Of a stretch of 64,000 nucleotides of DNA, positions 15,742-25,848 are shown in pieces (positions within the stretch are counted from its first letter, which is position 1; each line of letters starts with the position of its first letter). The notes beneath the pieces were generated by a model, which ran no database searches, was not told where the DNA came from, and saw only the letters and a program-made list of their open reading frames with translations. This DNA is from Maribacter caenipelagi (lineage in GTDB: Bacteria > Bacteroidota > Bacteroidia > Flavobacteriales > Flavobacteriaceae): positions 124,001 to 188,000 of the forward strand of contig NZ_SNZW01000013.1 of the NCBI RefSeq assembly GCF_004364175.1, read 5' to 3'. A program made the position numbers and the translations under genes.

Positions 15742-16854
15742 ATGATGAAAACGGAAAGAAGATACGACATTGATTGGCTAAGGGTCATAGCAATAGGCTT
15801 GCTACTCATCTATCACATAGCCATCATATTCCAGCCTTGGGCCATGTTCATTGGTTTTATCAAGAGCGATGAATCCCTAGAGAGCCTATGGAAACCAATG
15901 ACCATGCTCAACGTCTGGCGAATTCCGTTGTTATTTTATGTCTCCGGAATGGGGCTTTATTTCGCTATGCGTAAACGAAATTGGAGGCAATTACTTTTAG
16001 AGCGCGCAAAGCGGATTCTCTTGCCTTTCCTATTTGGTATCGTTGCCATTACCACCCTGCACATGTTTATTTTTCAGGAATACTATAACATGCCTTTGGG
16101 GTATTTCCCCCATCAAGGTCATTTATGGTTCTTGGGAAATATCTTTGTGTACGTACTCTTGCTCTTGCCTTTTTTTTACTACTTAAAAAAGAATGGAAAC
16201 GGTAAAATTAAAAGAGTGTTATTGTGGCTAATGAGCCATCCTGGTGGGCCTTTATTGGTATCCCTATTTTTTGTCTTAGAGGTTCTGTTGGTAAAGCCCT
16301 CGCTGTTTGCATTATACGCCCAGACTTGGCATGGCTTTGTTATTGGATTTTTGGCCTTCTTTTTCGGCTTTCTTTTCGTGTACAGTGGTAAAACATTCTG
16401 GCAGACCGTTTTAAAATGGCGCTGGTTATATATTGGTTTGGCCGTCGTGATGTTCGGTATAAGATATTTTAATTACGCGACGGAAGCACCCGGTTATCTT
16501 ACGGCTATCGAATCCAATTGTTGGATTTTCGGCGTTTTCGGCCTCGGATATAAGTACTTGAACAAACCAAGTAAAATCCTGACTTATTTGAGCCAAGCAG
16601 CGTATCCTGTTTATATCATACACATGTTTGTTTTGTACGCAGGGGCTATGTTCATATTGCCATTGGAAATACCTATCTTATTGAAATTCGTAGGTATTGT
16701 AGCTTTTACAGTTTTAGCCTGCTATCTCATTTATGAATTTATGATTAAAAGGATTGGATTCTTAAAGCCATTGTTTGGACTTAAATGGAAATCCAATAAT
16801 GCAAAAAAGCTCATGAAAATGTATAATCTAAAAATTAAGGACTCTTCAAATTAG
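15742..16854 (+). CDS. Integral membrane acyltransferase (acyltransferase 3/OpgC-like family)
   Basis: A 370-residue polytopic membrane protein with about ten hydrophobic segments. The N-terminus RRYDIDWLRVIAIGLLLIYH is the typical start of acyltransferase-3 proteins, with the conserved Arg and His in the first helix, and RIPLLFYVSGMGLYFAMRKR and LERAKRILLPFLFG follow as in the family. These enzymes transfer acyl or succinyl groups to exported glycans or lipids. It starts 18 bases after the ankyrin gene, so it may be co-transcribed. MMK at the start leaves 15742 or 15745 possible. The acceptor is unknown. Confidence 0.88.
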   Translation: MMKTERRYDIDWLRVIAIGLLLIYHIAIIFQPWAMFIGFIKSDESLESLWKPMTMLNVWRIPLLFYVSGMGLYFAMRKRNWRQLLLERAKRILLPFLFGIVAITTLHMFIFQEYYNMPLGYFPHQGHLWFLGNIFVYVLLLLPFFYYLKKNGNGKIKRVLLWLMSHPGGPLLVSLFFVLEVLLVKPSLFALYAQTWHGFVIGFLAFFFGFLFVYSGKTFWQTVLKWRWLYIGLAVVMFGIRYFNYATEAPGYLTAIESNCWIFGVFGLGYKYLNKPSKILTYLSQAAYPVYIIHMFVLYAGAMFILPLEIPILLKFVGIVAFTVLACYLIYEFMIKRIGFLKPLFGLKWKSNNAKKLMKMYNLKIKDSSN

Positions 16855-16980
16855 TTCCAATTTAAAAAACCGAACGATTGGTCACACTTTTTAAGATACT
16901 TTCATGTTGCTTTTTTGATAGTCTTGAAAGTTGAAATGTAACAAGCCTAGGTTTATTAAGTCTTCTTTAAAAATATTAAA

Positions 16981-17835
16981 ATGTCGAAAAAATTAAGCCA
17001 TCTAAAACAAGTCTTGAAAACAATACTGTTGTTTTTGGGAATTTTAACCTTGCTAAGTGCTGTTTGCTACTATGCAATACTGAGATTGAATCCGACAAGT
17101 ATCTATGTCGGAGCTTTGATGATGTGCCCTGCACTTTCGGCCTTCATTACATTGAAGCTAATGAAAAGACCGATTTCAAGTCTTTCTTGGGGTCTGAAAA
17201 GTTTGAAAAATTTACGCCTATCGTATTTGATTCCGGTAGCCTACATTATGATTTCTTATATATTAATCTGGGTTATCGGTTTTGGAGATGTGATCAATCA
17301 GGAAACTATCACCGAGTGGTCGCAAGAATTAGGCATGGAAGGTTTTAGTAGTACTATTATACTATTGACTATGATTGTTCTCTTATCTATTGTTGGTGTT
17401 GTAAAGAACATTGGTTCGACATTGGGCGAGGAAATTGGATGGCGGGGATTCTTCATCTACGAACTTCGGAAACTATTTTCCTTTGGCACTGTTTCTATAA
17501 TTAGCGGCCTAATTTGGGCGATATGGCATTGGCCAATTATCTTTTTGATATACAAGGGAAGTGGAAACCTGTTGCTACACATTACAGCTTTTACCGTAAT
17601 GATAGTTGCAATTTCGGTCATTTTGGCCTACTATACTTTTAAATCCAACAGCTTGTGGCCTGCGGCCCTATTTCATTCCGTACACAATATATTCATACAG
17701 AAGATTTTAACGCCGTTGACGATAACAAATGACCGCACTACTTTTTGGATAGATGAATACGGACTCATGCTACCGATTATTACGACGCTATTTGCCATCT
17801 ATTTTTGGCGAAAGGCAAAAGTTGAGAACCTATAG
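16981..17835 (+). CDS. CPBP-family intramembrane metalloprotease
   Basis: A 284-residue membrane protein with about eight hydrophobic segments and the CPBP (Abi) motifs: LGEEIGWRGFFIYEL (motif 1, EExxxR), IWAIWHWPIIF (motif 2) and AALFHSVHNIF (motif 3, His and Asn). Relatives include the CAAX-processing protease Rce1 and many proteins tied to bacteriocin immunity or peptide maturation. Its substrate is not known here. The position 3 kb after three small peptide genes makes a peptide-processing or immunity role worth testing, but there is no direct evidence. Confidence 0.92.
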   Translation: MSKKLSHLKQVLKTILLFLGILTLLSAVCYYAILRLNPTSIYVGALMMCPALSAFITLKLMKRPISSLSWGLKSLKNLRLSYLIPVAYIMISYILIWVIGFGDVINQETITEWSQELGMEGFSSTIILLTMIVLLSIVGVVKNIGSTLGEEIGWRGFFIYELRKLFSFGTVSIISGLIWAIWHWPIIFLIYKGSGNLLLHITAFTVMIVAISVILAYYTFKSNSLWPAALFHSVHNIFIQKILTPLTITNDRTTFWIDEYGLMLPIITTLFAIYFWRKAKVENL

Positions 17836-17871
17836 GTTTTAAGACAATAAAATGAAACAAACAACCGTATT

Positions 17872-18915
17872 ATGGCAAAGAAACAATCAAAACGAATACT
17901 CAAAATCATATTAATTATGGCAAGCATCAGCTCACTATTCTTTGTACCATGGATTTTGCTAAGATTACTGTTAACACCATTACCTGATACGGTTCAAGAA
18001 CAGGTCAATGATGCTATTGGATACGGATTGGACGGCATGATTGTTTATGTAGACCAAGCTGGTAAGCCACCTGAGTTTTATGCCGCTGGTTGGCAGGATC
18101 GAAAGAATAAAATTCCTGCCAACCCAAAAGCTTTATTCCGGATTGCCAGCATTAGCAAGTTGTATGTTGCTGTTGCCGTAGCAAAATTAGTTAATGACAA
18201 TCAGTTGTCTTTAGACAAAACGCTCACTGATTATATGCCGGAACTAGTGGGACGAATTGAAAATGCGGATAAAATCACCTTGAGAATGATGGTGCAACAT
18301 CGGAGTGGTATTCCGAATTACACCGACTCTCCAGATTTTTGGATAAACGACTATTCGAAAAATACCAAAGAATCGCTCGATTTGGTCCTCGATACTCCTG
18401 CCGATTTTAAACCGGATAAAAAATATAGGTACTCAAATACCAATTATCTGTTGATTGGCGATATTTTGGATAAAACATTGGGATATAGTCATCACCAATT
18501 TATTAAAAAAGAAATTTTAATGCCCCTCGGGCTCAACCATACCTACAGTTTGCTAAGTGAAGTGAATTTAGACGATGTAATGAGCGGATATGCCGTGGAT
18601 TATGAGCCAGACCTAAAGCCCAATGATTTTGTAAGCCCTGCCGGCTCCATGGTGGCTACAGCACAGGACGTGGGTATATTCTTGAGGGCGTTGAACGAAG
18701 GCTCATTGCTAAATGATAAGGAACAAGCTATCTATTCGTCAATCTATGTATATGAACATACTGGATTATTACCAGGTTACAGCAGTATTGCCAAATATCA
18801 CAAAGATATTGATGCTGTGGTTGTTCAATTTGTAAATACCAGTGGCGGATACTCTTGGAACGTCTCAGAAAAAATTAATAATAGAATTGTAAAAATCCTG
18901 AAAAGGAGAAAGTAA
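17872..18915 (+). CDS. Serine hydrolase of the beta-lactamase class C/PBP4* family
   Basis: A 347-residue protein with an N-terminal membrane anchor or signal (ILKIILIMASISSLFFVPWILL). The catalytic serine is Ser93 in RIASISKLY (SxxK) and the tyrosine motif is KYRYSNTNYLLIG (YxN). The LRMMVQHRSGIPNY segment and HTGLLPGYSS complete the family pattern. Such enzymes are D-amino-peptidases, esterases or peptidoglycan-acting hydrolases of the envelope, and rarely true beta-lactamases. It is 36 bases after the CPBP gene and 44 bases before a thioredoxin-like gene, so the three probably form one transcription unit. Confidence 0.92.
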   Translation: MAKKQSKRILKIILIMASISSLFFVPWILLRLLLTPLPDTVQEQVNDAIGYGLDGMIVYVDQAGKPPEFYAAGWQDRKNKIPANPKALFRIASISKLYVAVAVAKLVNDNQLSLDKTLTDYMPELVGRIENADKITLRMMVQHRSGIPNYTDSPDFWINDYSKNTKESLDLVLDTPADFKPDKKYRYSNTNYLLIGDILDKTLGYSHHQFIKKEILMPLGLNHTYSLLSEVNLDDVMSGYAVDYEPDLKPNDFVSPAGSMVATAQDVGIFLRALNEGSLLNDKEQAIYSSIYVYEHTGLLPGYSSIAKYHKDIDAVVVQFVNTSGGYSWNVSEKINNRIVKILKRRK

Positions 18916-18959
18916 CCAATACCCTAAAATTAATATTCTTGATAAAAAAAACAGATACT

Positions 18960-19439
18960 ATGGAAACAAATGCATCAAACAATACCCCCAAGCTCATGAA
19001 AACTAAATCTCATCCTTTTTGGCGCTGGTTCTGGCTCACTTTCCTTGTTGTTTCTCTTTGGTATGCATGGTATTCATTCTATGTGCCTTCAAATGATATG
19101 GTTTGGAATGATGACATGGTGTCTGCTCAAAAGCTTGCTGACAGTTCTGACAAAAATATAATGTTATTTTTTACCGGGGAATGGTGTTCGCCTTGTCGCA
19201 TTATGAAGCGTGAAATTTTTGGAGACAAAGAAGCTATGAATGCCATTAATGCGAAAGTTATACCCGTTGAGATTAATATTGATGACCCTAATGTTAAAGA
19301 ACTCGCAAAGCACTATAACATTGGCGCTACCCCAACTACAGTTTTTATTGATTCTGAAGGAAATGTAATTGATTACGCTGTAGGAAAGGTTGGGAGAACA
19401 AAATTCCTTGAAATACTTAAAAATTTGAATTTGCCCTAA
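18960..19439 (+). CDS. Membrane-anchored thioredoxin-family protein
   Basis: ATG 18960 is preferred over an in-frame TTG at 18939, giving 159 residues. One membrane segment (FWRWFWLTFLVVSLWYAWYSF) is followed by a thioredoxin domain with the active site GEWCSPCRIMKREIF (CxxC) and the cis-proline ATPTTVFID. It should face the periplasm and reduce or exchange disulfides. It closes the run CPBP protease, serine hydrolase, thioredoxin on the plus strand. The client protein is unknown; the small peptides upstream have no cysteines. Confidence 0.92.
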   Translation: METNASNNTPKLMKTKSHPFWRWFWLTFLVVSLWYAWYSFYVPSNDMVWNDDMVSAQKLADSSDKNIMLFFTGEWCSPCRIMKREIFGDKEAMNAINAKVIPVEINIDDPNVKELAKHYNIGATPTTVFIDSEGNVIDYAVGKVGRTKFLEILKNLNLP

Positions 19440-19464
19440 TTCTAAGTAAGGTAGAAGCGCCTGA

Positions 19465-19653
19465 TATAAAAAACGACATTATACATCTTGTAAATTACAA
19501 AAGACTAAAGACATTTCGCTTCCAAAAGCAGCCATAATAAAATTGGGTGATACTTTAGACGAAAGTTATGCAAATATCTTTTGGTTTGATGCTCAGATTA
19601 TTGAAACGTTTAGGCTAAAACTAACTAGGATTCCTTCACAACGGTTAACCTAA
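19465..19653 (+). pseudogene. Possible gene remnant without a start codon
   Basis: A frame open from 19465 to TAA 19653 has no ATG, GTG or TTG start in the right place. It encodes protein-like sequence (ISLPKAAIIKLGDTLDESYA, then NIFWFDAQIIE) that looks like the end of a truncated gene. It runs into the 3' end of the minus-strand response regulator. No family is recognised. Confidence 0.3.
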
Positions 19654-20346
19654 TAATAGTTTATTGACATTTGATTTATAAGTCTGTCCTATGGGAACTT
19701 TATGATCTCCAATGTAAATTCTGTTGCCTTCTACACTACGTATATGCTTTTTTGCAACTGCAAAAGACTTATGAACTTGAAGAAAATCATTGTCTGAAAA
19801 TAATTGTATCGTATCCGATATTTTTTCTCGAATGCTGATGATGCCATCAGTAGTAACAACTTTGGTATAGTTTCCAGAAGCTTCAATAAATAGTATGGAA
19901 TCTATAGCTACCTGAACATGACTATTATTTTGCTTTAAAAAAATATGCTTTCCTTCAGGCTTTATATTCTGCTGCCTTCCCATACTTATTGTACTAATGG
20001 TCGAAGACGTTACTTTATTAATAGCACTCAAAAAACGTTCTAAACTAAAAGGTTTTAACAGGTAATCTACAACGTTTAATTCGTAGCCTTCAATTGCGAA
20101 TTCACTATAGGCGGTCGTGACAATAACTTTAGGAGGTGATGTTAAGGTTCTTAAAAATTCAAATCCTTTTAATTTGGGCATATTTATATCTAAAAAGATT
20201 AATTCAACTTGATGTGAATTTAAATACTCAAGCGCTTCCAAAGCGCTATAACAGTTTTTCTGCAACTTCATATGCGGAAGCATTTCACAATATTCCATGA
20301 TAATCTTATGGGCTATATGTTCATCATCTATGATTAGATATCTCAT
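19645..20346 (-). CDS. LytTR-family response regulator
   Basis: A 233-residue response regulator. The receiver domain has IIDDEHIAHK, the phosphorylation Asp in IFLDINMPKLKGFEF (about residue 56), TTAYSEFAIEGYELN and YLLKPF. The C-terminal LytTR DNA-binding domain shows ILFIEASGNYTKVVT, FLQVHKSFAV and VPIGQTYKSNVNKLL. Its start overlaps the stop of the histidine kinase gene upstream, so the pair is translationally coupled. It is divergent from the ABC transporter at 21346, which is the likely target. Confidence 0.95.
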   Translation of the reverse strand: MRYLIIDDEHIAHKIIMEYCEMLPHMKLQKNCYSALEALEYLNSHQVELIFLDINMPKLKGFEFLRTLTSPPKVIVTTAYSEFAIEGYELNVVDYLLKPFSLERFLSAINKVTSSTISTISMGRQQNIKPEGKHIFLKQNNSHVQVAIDSILFIEASGNYTKVVTTDGIISIREKISDTIQLFSDNDFLQVHKSFAVAKKHIRSVEGNRIYIGDHKVPIGQTYKSNVNKLLLG

Positions 20347-21137
20347 TATTTTAATTTTAGAGATAGTTTAACTGTATAACTAGTTGTGTTTACGTCAAAA
20401 GAAAGAACATGCTTATTTGGATAAACTAGCTCTAATCTTCTCTTTAAGTTTTTTAAACCAATACCTTCTGTATTGGGTGTTTGTTGTAATTCAAAATTAT
20501 TTTCAATTATGAAATTTACGTTATTATCCTTTTCGGTTAAGTTAATATGGATATACGCGTCTTTTTCTAAATTTTCCAAGCCATGCTTAAAAGCATTCTC
20601 TACTAGAATAATAAATAGTAAAGGCATAATTTTAGCTTGCGGATTCTCAATTTCAGAATTAAATTGAACATCAGACTTTTTATGATAGCGTATTCCTTGA
20701 AGTTCAATATAGTTTTTTAAGTAATCTAATTCTTGTTTAAGGGTAACCCAATCTTTTTGGCCCTCATAAATACTATATCGCATCATATCAGAAAGTTTAA
20801 GTACCATTTCCCTTTCCTTAGAATCTTTTTCCATCAATCCATACAAATTGTTGAGTGTATTGAAGAAGAAATGTGGGTTTACCTGACTCTTTAAATGCAG
20901 TAATTCTGTTTTTTCTTTTTCATTCTTTAATCGAATAATTGATTTGATCTGTTTAAAAACCCAGTGGGCAATTGTAATGATTAAGAGAATAAAGTACAAT
21001 ACAACAAACTCAGCAAACCCTTCTAATTTACCAAAAGTGTCATTAAAGATTACAATGACTATACCTATAATTACAAGGGATATCTTATAAACCCTGTTTA
21101 TAATTTTCTTTTTTCTATCTGAAATTTTCAACTTCAT
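20346..21137 (-). CDS. LytS-like sensor histidine kinase (His_kinase family)
   Basis: A 263-residue kinase with two hydrophobic segments near the N-terminus and a coiled stretch up to the phospho-acceptor histidine in LKSQVNPHFFFNTLNNLYG. The short ATPase domain has LVENAFKHGLE (N box) and TEGIGLKNLKRRLELVYP (G box). No extracellular sensor domain is present, so it probably senses within the membrane or works with the neighbouring transporter. It pairs with the LytTR regulator at 19645. Confidence 0.95.
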   Translation of the reverse strand: MKLKISDRKKKIINRVYKISLVIIGIVIVIFNDTFGKLEGFAEFVVLYFILLIITIAHWVFKQIKSIIRLKNEKEKTELLHLKSQVNPHFFFNTLNNLYGLMEKDSKEREMVLKLSDMMRYSIYEGQKDWVTLKQELDYLKNYIELQGIRYHKKSDVQFNSEIENPQAKIMPLLFIILVENAFKHGLENLEKDAYIHINLTEKDNNVNFIIENNFELQQTPNTEGIGLKNLKRRLELVYPNKHVLSFDVNTTSYTVKLSLKLK

Positions 21138-21345
21138 AGGTCAAGATTAATTAAATAAAATTCCTCCTACAAATTAGTTGACAAACAATAGATACACAGG
21201 GATAAACACCTACTTAGTTGGGATAAAGTACGTTTGTACCCTTCTTAAGGTGTTGTATCACGCCTAACATCAGATGTGTCACTTTTTGTTTTTTATAATT
21301 AAGGCCCACCATAAGTTTGCCTCAATCAATCAAAAAACGAACAAT

Positions 21346-22233
21346 ATGGAACTTAGAATTGACAATCTATCAAAAACGTATTCAAACGGGATTAAAGCTT
21401 TACAAAACATTTCACTAGATATACCAACAGGGATGTTTGGTCTTTTAGGCCCAAATGGTGCAGGCAAGTCTACGTTAATGCGAACTATTGCAACACTGCA
21501 AGAAGCCGATGCTGGTTCCATTGTTCTTGGAGACATCGATGGATTGAAACAAAAAAATGAATTGCGGCAGGTATTAGGTTATTTGCCGCAACAATTTGGC
21601 TTGTACCCAAAAATATCGGCAGAGGTGTTACTTAATCATTTTGCAGTGCTTAAAGGCATCACTAATAAAAATGAACGCAAAGAATTAGTGAAAGCGCTTT
21701 TGTATAAAACCAATTTATATGACGTACGACAACAAAACCTTAAAGGATTTTCTGGTGGGATGAAGCAACGTTTTGGTATTGCACAAGCCTTACTTAACAA
21801 TCCGAAGTTACTTATTGTTGATGAACCAACAGCAGGATTGGATCCCGTTGAACGCAATCGATTTTACAACGTTCTAAGCGAGCTTGGGGAACATACCGTG
21901 GTTATTTTATCCACACACATTGTTGACGATGTCAAAGAACTCTGCACAAATATGGCCATTATTAATCAAGGACAAGTATGCTTAAAAGGGCAGCCGTTGC
22001 AAATACTAGAAGGCCTAAAAGATAAAGTCTATAAAAAAACAATCGAGAAATCAGAATTGAACCTATATAAAGAAAATTATCAGGTCATCAGTGAACGATT
22101 ATTTCTTGGAAAACCAACCATTCATATCGTAAGTGATACAAATCCAGGAGACGGTTTTTCGCTTATTAATGCCGAATTAGAGGACGTCTATTTTTCGGAA
22201 ATATTCAATACTACTAACCTTAAATCTAATTAG
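21346..22233 (+). CDS. ABC transporter ATP-binding protein
   Basis: ATG 21346 is chosen (295 residues, MELRIDNLSK) because it is the usual N-terminus and lies directly after a recurrent leader motif; a longer frame from 21274 adds an unusual extension. Motifs: Walker A GLLGPNGAGKST, signature LKGFSGGMKQRFG, Walker B LLIVDEPTAGLDP and switch histidine LSTHIVDD. The stop is two bases before the start of the permease/aminopeptidase gene, so the pair forms one transporter. In such systems the ATPase drives an exporter-type permease. Confidence 0.96.
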   Translation: MELRIDNLSKTYSNGIKALQNISLDIPTGMFGLLGPNGAGKSTLMRTIATLQEADAGSIVLGDIDGLKQKNELRQVLGYLPQQFGLYPKISAEVLLNHFAVLKGITNKNERKELVKALLYKTNLYDVRQQNLKGFSGGMKQRFGIAQALLNNPKLLIVDEPTAGLDPVERNRFYNVLSELGEHTVVILSTHIVDDVKELCTNMAIINQGQVCLKGQPLQILEGLKDKVYKKTIEKSELNLYKENYQVISERLFLGKPTIHIVSDTNPGDGFSLINAELEDVYFSEIFNTTNLKSN

Positions 22234-22235
22234 TT

Positions 22236-25200
22236 ATGTGGTATACTATTTTTAAGTTCGAAATACAATACCGAATTAAACGACCAGATACTTATGTATT
22301 CTTCCTTTTTCTATTTCTATTTTCAATTGTTGGTGTTGACTTTATTTTTCAAGGTTCAGAAATGGGACTTATGAAAAAAAACTCACCCATAGTGATTGCA
22401 AAAACAATGGGAGCCATTACCGGTATATTTATGATTTTAGCGTCAATGATAATGGGCGTTTCTGTACTAAGGGATTTTGAATACAATATTGAATCATTGC
22501 TATTTTCTGCACCAATCAACAAAAAAGATTATTTACTAGGTCGATTTTTAGGATCGTTTGCAGTTTTGCTATTTGCATTTACAGGTATTTTATTTGGCAT
22601 GATGCTAAGCGAATTTATGCCATGGCATAATCCAGAAGATCTATTAGGGTTTAATGCCATTGTTTATATAAAGACATTTTTAATGGTAACGTTACCAACG
22701 TTATTTTTTGGAGCTTCGTTATTTTTTGTTACAGGTGCTTTAAGCAGAAACCTGGTAGTAGTCTATACACAAGGTATTATTTTATTTGTGGTTTTTATGC
22801 TAACCAAAGCTATCACTAATGAATTTTGGCAAGCCATTCTAGATCCATTTTCGCTAACAACAACCACTTTTGCGACAAAGTCTTGGTCAGCTTTAGAAAA
22901 AAGCACACAAGAACTTCCTTTTATTGGAGCATTGCTATATAACAAACTATTTTGGATGTCTCTAGGAATACTCGCGCTAATCTATGGTTATAAAAAATTC
23001 AATTTTAATGTTGTTAAAGAAAAGCAATCAAAGAGAAAGCAAGTTGAAAAATTAGTTGGTAAAAGCACTAGTGTTGTTAGTGGTATAGAAATTCCTGAAG
23101 CTACAAAGCAATATGGATTACTTTCAAAATGGAATCAATTAAAACAATTTACTTGGTTTTACTTTATCGATATTTGCAAGCAAGCATCATTTTGGGGAAT
23201 TGTTATTTGTGGGATGATTATCATTCTCATTAATTCCGTAAATCTTGGAACTGTATATGGTGTTGATAGCTATCCAGCAACCTATTTTATTGTTGAAGAA
23301 CTCAAAGAAACATCTATTTATTTCTTCATAATAATTTTAGTGTTTTATTCAGGTGAATTGGTATGGAAAGAGCGAGGTGCTAAATTAGATTTGATCTATG
23401 ACGCAACACCAATATCTAGTTTTATCAAACTAATTGGTAAATACATTGGATTAAACGTAGTGTATGTAGTATTAATGCTCGCACTAATTGGTTCAGGAAT
23501 TCTATTTCAAACATTAAGTGGGTATTACAAATATGAATTCCAAGTCTATTTTTATGGTTTCTTCTTAGAAATTTTACCGTTTTTAGCACTGTATACATGC
23601 ATTGCATTTTTTATTCAATCTGTGGTAAACCATAAGTTTGTAGGCATAATGTTGGTGATTATATTTTTTATAGTCAATGTTGCTTTAGGTTTATTCGGGT
23701 TTGATCACGATTTATATTTTTTCGGAGGCAGTGCTTTAGGAACGTATTCTGATATGAATGGTTATGGTCATTTTTTAAAACCCTATCTGTTAATTAAATC
23801 ATATTGGTTTCTCTTCGGAATACTATTACTAATTATTGGGTCTTTAGTAAACGTAAGAGGTACTGAAACCAATTTAATACAACGCATAAGAGCTAGCAAA
23901 AACAGATTGAGCAAGCCGCTTTTTAAAGTTGGTTCTATGGTCTTTTTAGTATTTATACTCATGGGAAGTTTAATCTTTTACAATACGAATATTTTAAACA
24001 CTTATTGGACCAATACTAAAGCAACTGAATTTAGAGTAGGTTATGAAAAGGAACTCAAACAGTTTGAATATATACCACAGCCCAGAATAGTAGATGTGAA
24101 TTTAAAAGTGGAGTTGTATCCTGTATCAAGAGATTATACTGCGGAAGGGTATTATATATTAAAAAATACCAACGCGCAACCCATTAATGAGATTCATATT
24201 CAGAAACTAATCGAAGAGAATATCACATTAGATGCTGTCACTTTTGATGGAGGCGCAACAGAAAATAATACATACGCTTCCTACGATTATACCATCTATC
24301 AGTTGCATAGCCCTTTGAATCCTGGAGATTCAATTAAAATGGACTTTAAGCAATCATTTACTACGAATGGATTTGAAGCAGGTAATTCAAATGCTAATAT
24401 TGTTGAAAATGGAACATTCTTTAACAATAAAGACTTTCCAACATTAGGTTACAACAGAAAATATGAGCTAAGTGATAGGGATGAACGTTCAGAATATAAT
24501 TTATCTGAAAGAACAAATAGAGCAAATAGAAATGACGTGAAAGAATTAGTTAACGCAAGGTCTGGTAGTGATTCTGATGGTATTCATTTTGAAATGATTA
24601 TAGGAACAGACATTGACCAAACAGCATTAGTTCCTGGTAATTTATTGAGGGAGTGGACAGAAAATAATCGCAATTATTTTCATTATAAAATGGAAATTCC
24701 AATGATTGATTTTTACTCAATTGTTTCAGCAAAATATGACATAAAAAGAGGTAAATGGATTTCAAAATCTGATTCAATTTCAAAACAAGTAGATCTGGAA
24801 ATTTACTATCATAAAGGTCATGAGTACAACATAGATAGAATGATGACGGCTATGAAAGCCTCATTAGATTACTATTGCACAAATTTCAGTCCGTATCAAT
24901 ATGAACAGTTACGTATAATGGAGTTTCCGCGTTATGCGCAATTTGCACAATCATTTCCGGGCACTGTTCCTTTCTCAGAATCTATAGGTTTTGTTTTAGA
25001 TATTGATGATGAAACCGATGTAGATATGGCATTTTATGTCACTGCCCATGAAATTGCCCACCAATGGTTTGGTATGCAGGTAGAAGCGGCCAATGTAAAA
25101 GGGAGAAATTTAATTTTAGAAACCTTGTCACAGTATGCAGCTATGATGGTTTTAAAACAAGAATATTCAGAGGAGAAGCTACTTCAATTTATAGAGATTC

Positions 25201-25526
25201 AAAAAGAGAGGTATAAAGAAGGAAAAGGTAAAGAAGCTCTAAAGGAACCTTCATTGGCTTTAGTAGAAAACCAAAAGTATGTGTACTATGCCAAAGGTGC
25301 CCTCAACATGTATCAATTTCTAAAGGTTATAGGCGAGGAGAAGGTCAATAAAGCTTTAAGACGCTTTTTGGAAGATTGGAATACCACCAACGGTAAACTA
25401 AAAATGAATACCAATTGCTATGCTACCAGTCAAGACTTGTTAAGCTATTTTAGAGCGGCTACGCCTGATTCGCTTCAGCATATAATCCTTGAACTATTTG
25501 AAAGTGTTAAACCGGTAGAATTGTAA
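22236..25526 (+). CDS. ABC transporter permease fused to an M1-family aminopeptidase
   Basis: A 1096-residue fusion. The N-terminal 600 residues contain about 12 membrane segments in two blocks of ABC-2 type (for example MTLPTLFFGASLFFVTGAL and FLALYTCIAFFIQSVV). The C-terminal 480 residues are an M1 metallopeptidase with an N-terminal beta domain and the zinc site TAHEIAHQWFG near residue 938, followed by ILETLSQYAAMMVL (second-shell Glu). The usual GAMEN exopeptidase loop appears altered (FPGTVPFSESIGF), so peptide specificity may differ. This architecture is known in Bacteroidota. It suggests coupled transport and trimming or sensing of peptides. The LytTR pair next door may control it. 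Confidence 0.93.
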   Translation: MWYTIFKFEIQYRIKRPDTYVFFLFLFLFSIVGVDFIFQGSEMGLMKKNSPIVIAKTMGAITGIFMILASMIMGVSVLRDFEYNIESLLFSAPINKKDYLLGRFLGSFAVLLFAFTGILFGMMLSEFMPWHNPEDLLGFNAIVYIKTFLMVTLPTLFFGASLFFVTGALSRNLVVVYTQGIILFVVFMLTKAITNEFWQAILDPFSLTTTTFATKSWSALEKSTQELPFIGALLYNKLFWMSLGILALIYGYKKFNFNVVKEKQSKRKQVEKLVGKSTSVVSGIEIPEATKQYGLLSKWNQLKQFTWFYFIDICKQASFWGIVICGMIIILINSVNLGTVYGVDSYPATYFIVEELKETSIYFFIIILVFYSGELVWKERGAKLDLIYDATPISSFIKLIGKYIGLNVVYVVLMLALIGSGILFQTLSGYYKYEFQVYFYGFFLEILPFLALYTCIAFFIQSVVNHKFVGIMLVIIFFIVNVALGLFGFDHDLYFFGGSALGTYSDMNGYGHFLKPYLLIKSYWFLFGILLLIIGSLVNVRGTETNLIQRIRASKNRLSKPLFKVGSMVFLVFILMGSLIFYNTNILNTYWTNTKATEFRVGYEKELKQFEYIPQPRIVDVNLKVELYPVSRDYTAEGYYILKNTNAQPINEIHIQKLIEENITLDAVTFDGGATENNTYASYDYTIYQLHSPLNPGDSIKMDFKQSFTTNGFEAGNSNANIVENGTFFNNKDFPTLGYNRKYELSDRDERSEYNLSERTNRANRNDVKELVNARSGSDSDGIHFEMIIGTDIDQTALVPGNLLREWTENNRNYFHYKMEIPMIDFYSIVSAKYDIKRGKWISKSDSISKQVDLEIYYHKGHEYNIDRMMTAMKASLDYYCTNFSPYQYEQLRIMEFPRYAQFAQSFPGTVPFSESIGFVLDIDDETDVDMAFYVTAHEIAHQWFGMQVEAANVKGRNLILETLSQYAAMMVLKQEYSEEKLLQFIEIQKERYKEGKGKEALKEPSLALVENQKYVYYAKGALNMYQFLKVIGEEKVNKALRRFLEDWNTTNGKLKMNTNCYATSQDLLSYFRAATPDSLQHIILELFESVKPVEL

Positions 25527-25848
25527 CTTCTTACCTTATGGCACTTTTCCAGGCTTAGGAATTAAGATTGAACATCTTGTAAAATTATAGTTTATCAAAA
25601 GGAATACCGAACTTACAAATAACTGGCAATGACTAAAACGACGTAGGCGGTCAAGAGGTCCGATTTATAAGAATAGAAATGACCCGGGTAAACACTAGTT
25701 ATAACGCCCAATCCTAATTGCTATCGGTGGAGGGGCGGCTCATGGGCATAGAATGAAATTTTTATTTGAATTACGTTTAAACCTTTAATCTTGCGTCTAT
25801 GTATTTTTCCTTTCCGTATTTAAAATCAATGTGTTTCTTTGTATATGA
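25527..25848. other. Intergenic region between the ABC permease and second LytTR system
   Basis: Nothing coding or clearly structured was found. A GC-richer patch at 25650-25750 has no long frame and may be degraded sequence. The last 100 bases probably hold the promoter of the kinase at 25849. Confidence 0.35.

Noticed and set aside
17872-18915. Annotation as antibiotic beta-lactamase
   Set aside because: The SxxK and YxN motifs show only the fold; most members of this branch are esterases or peptidases.
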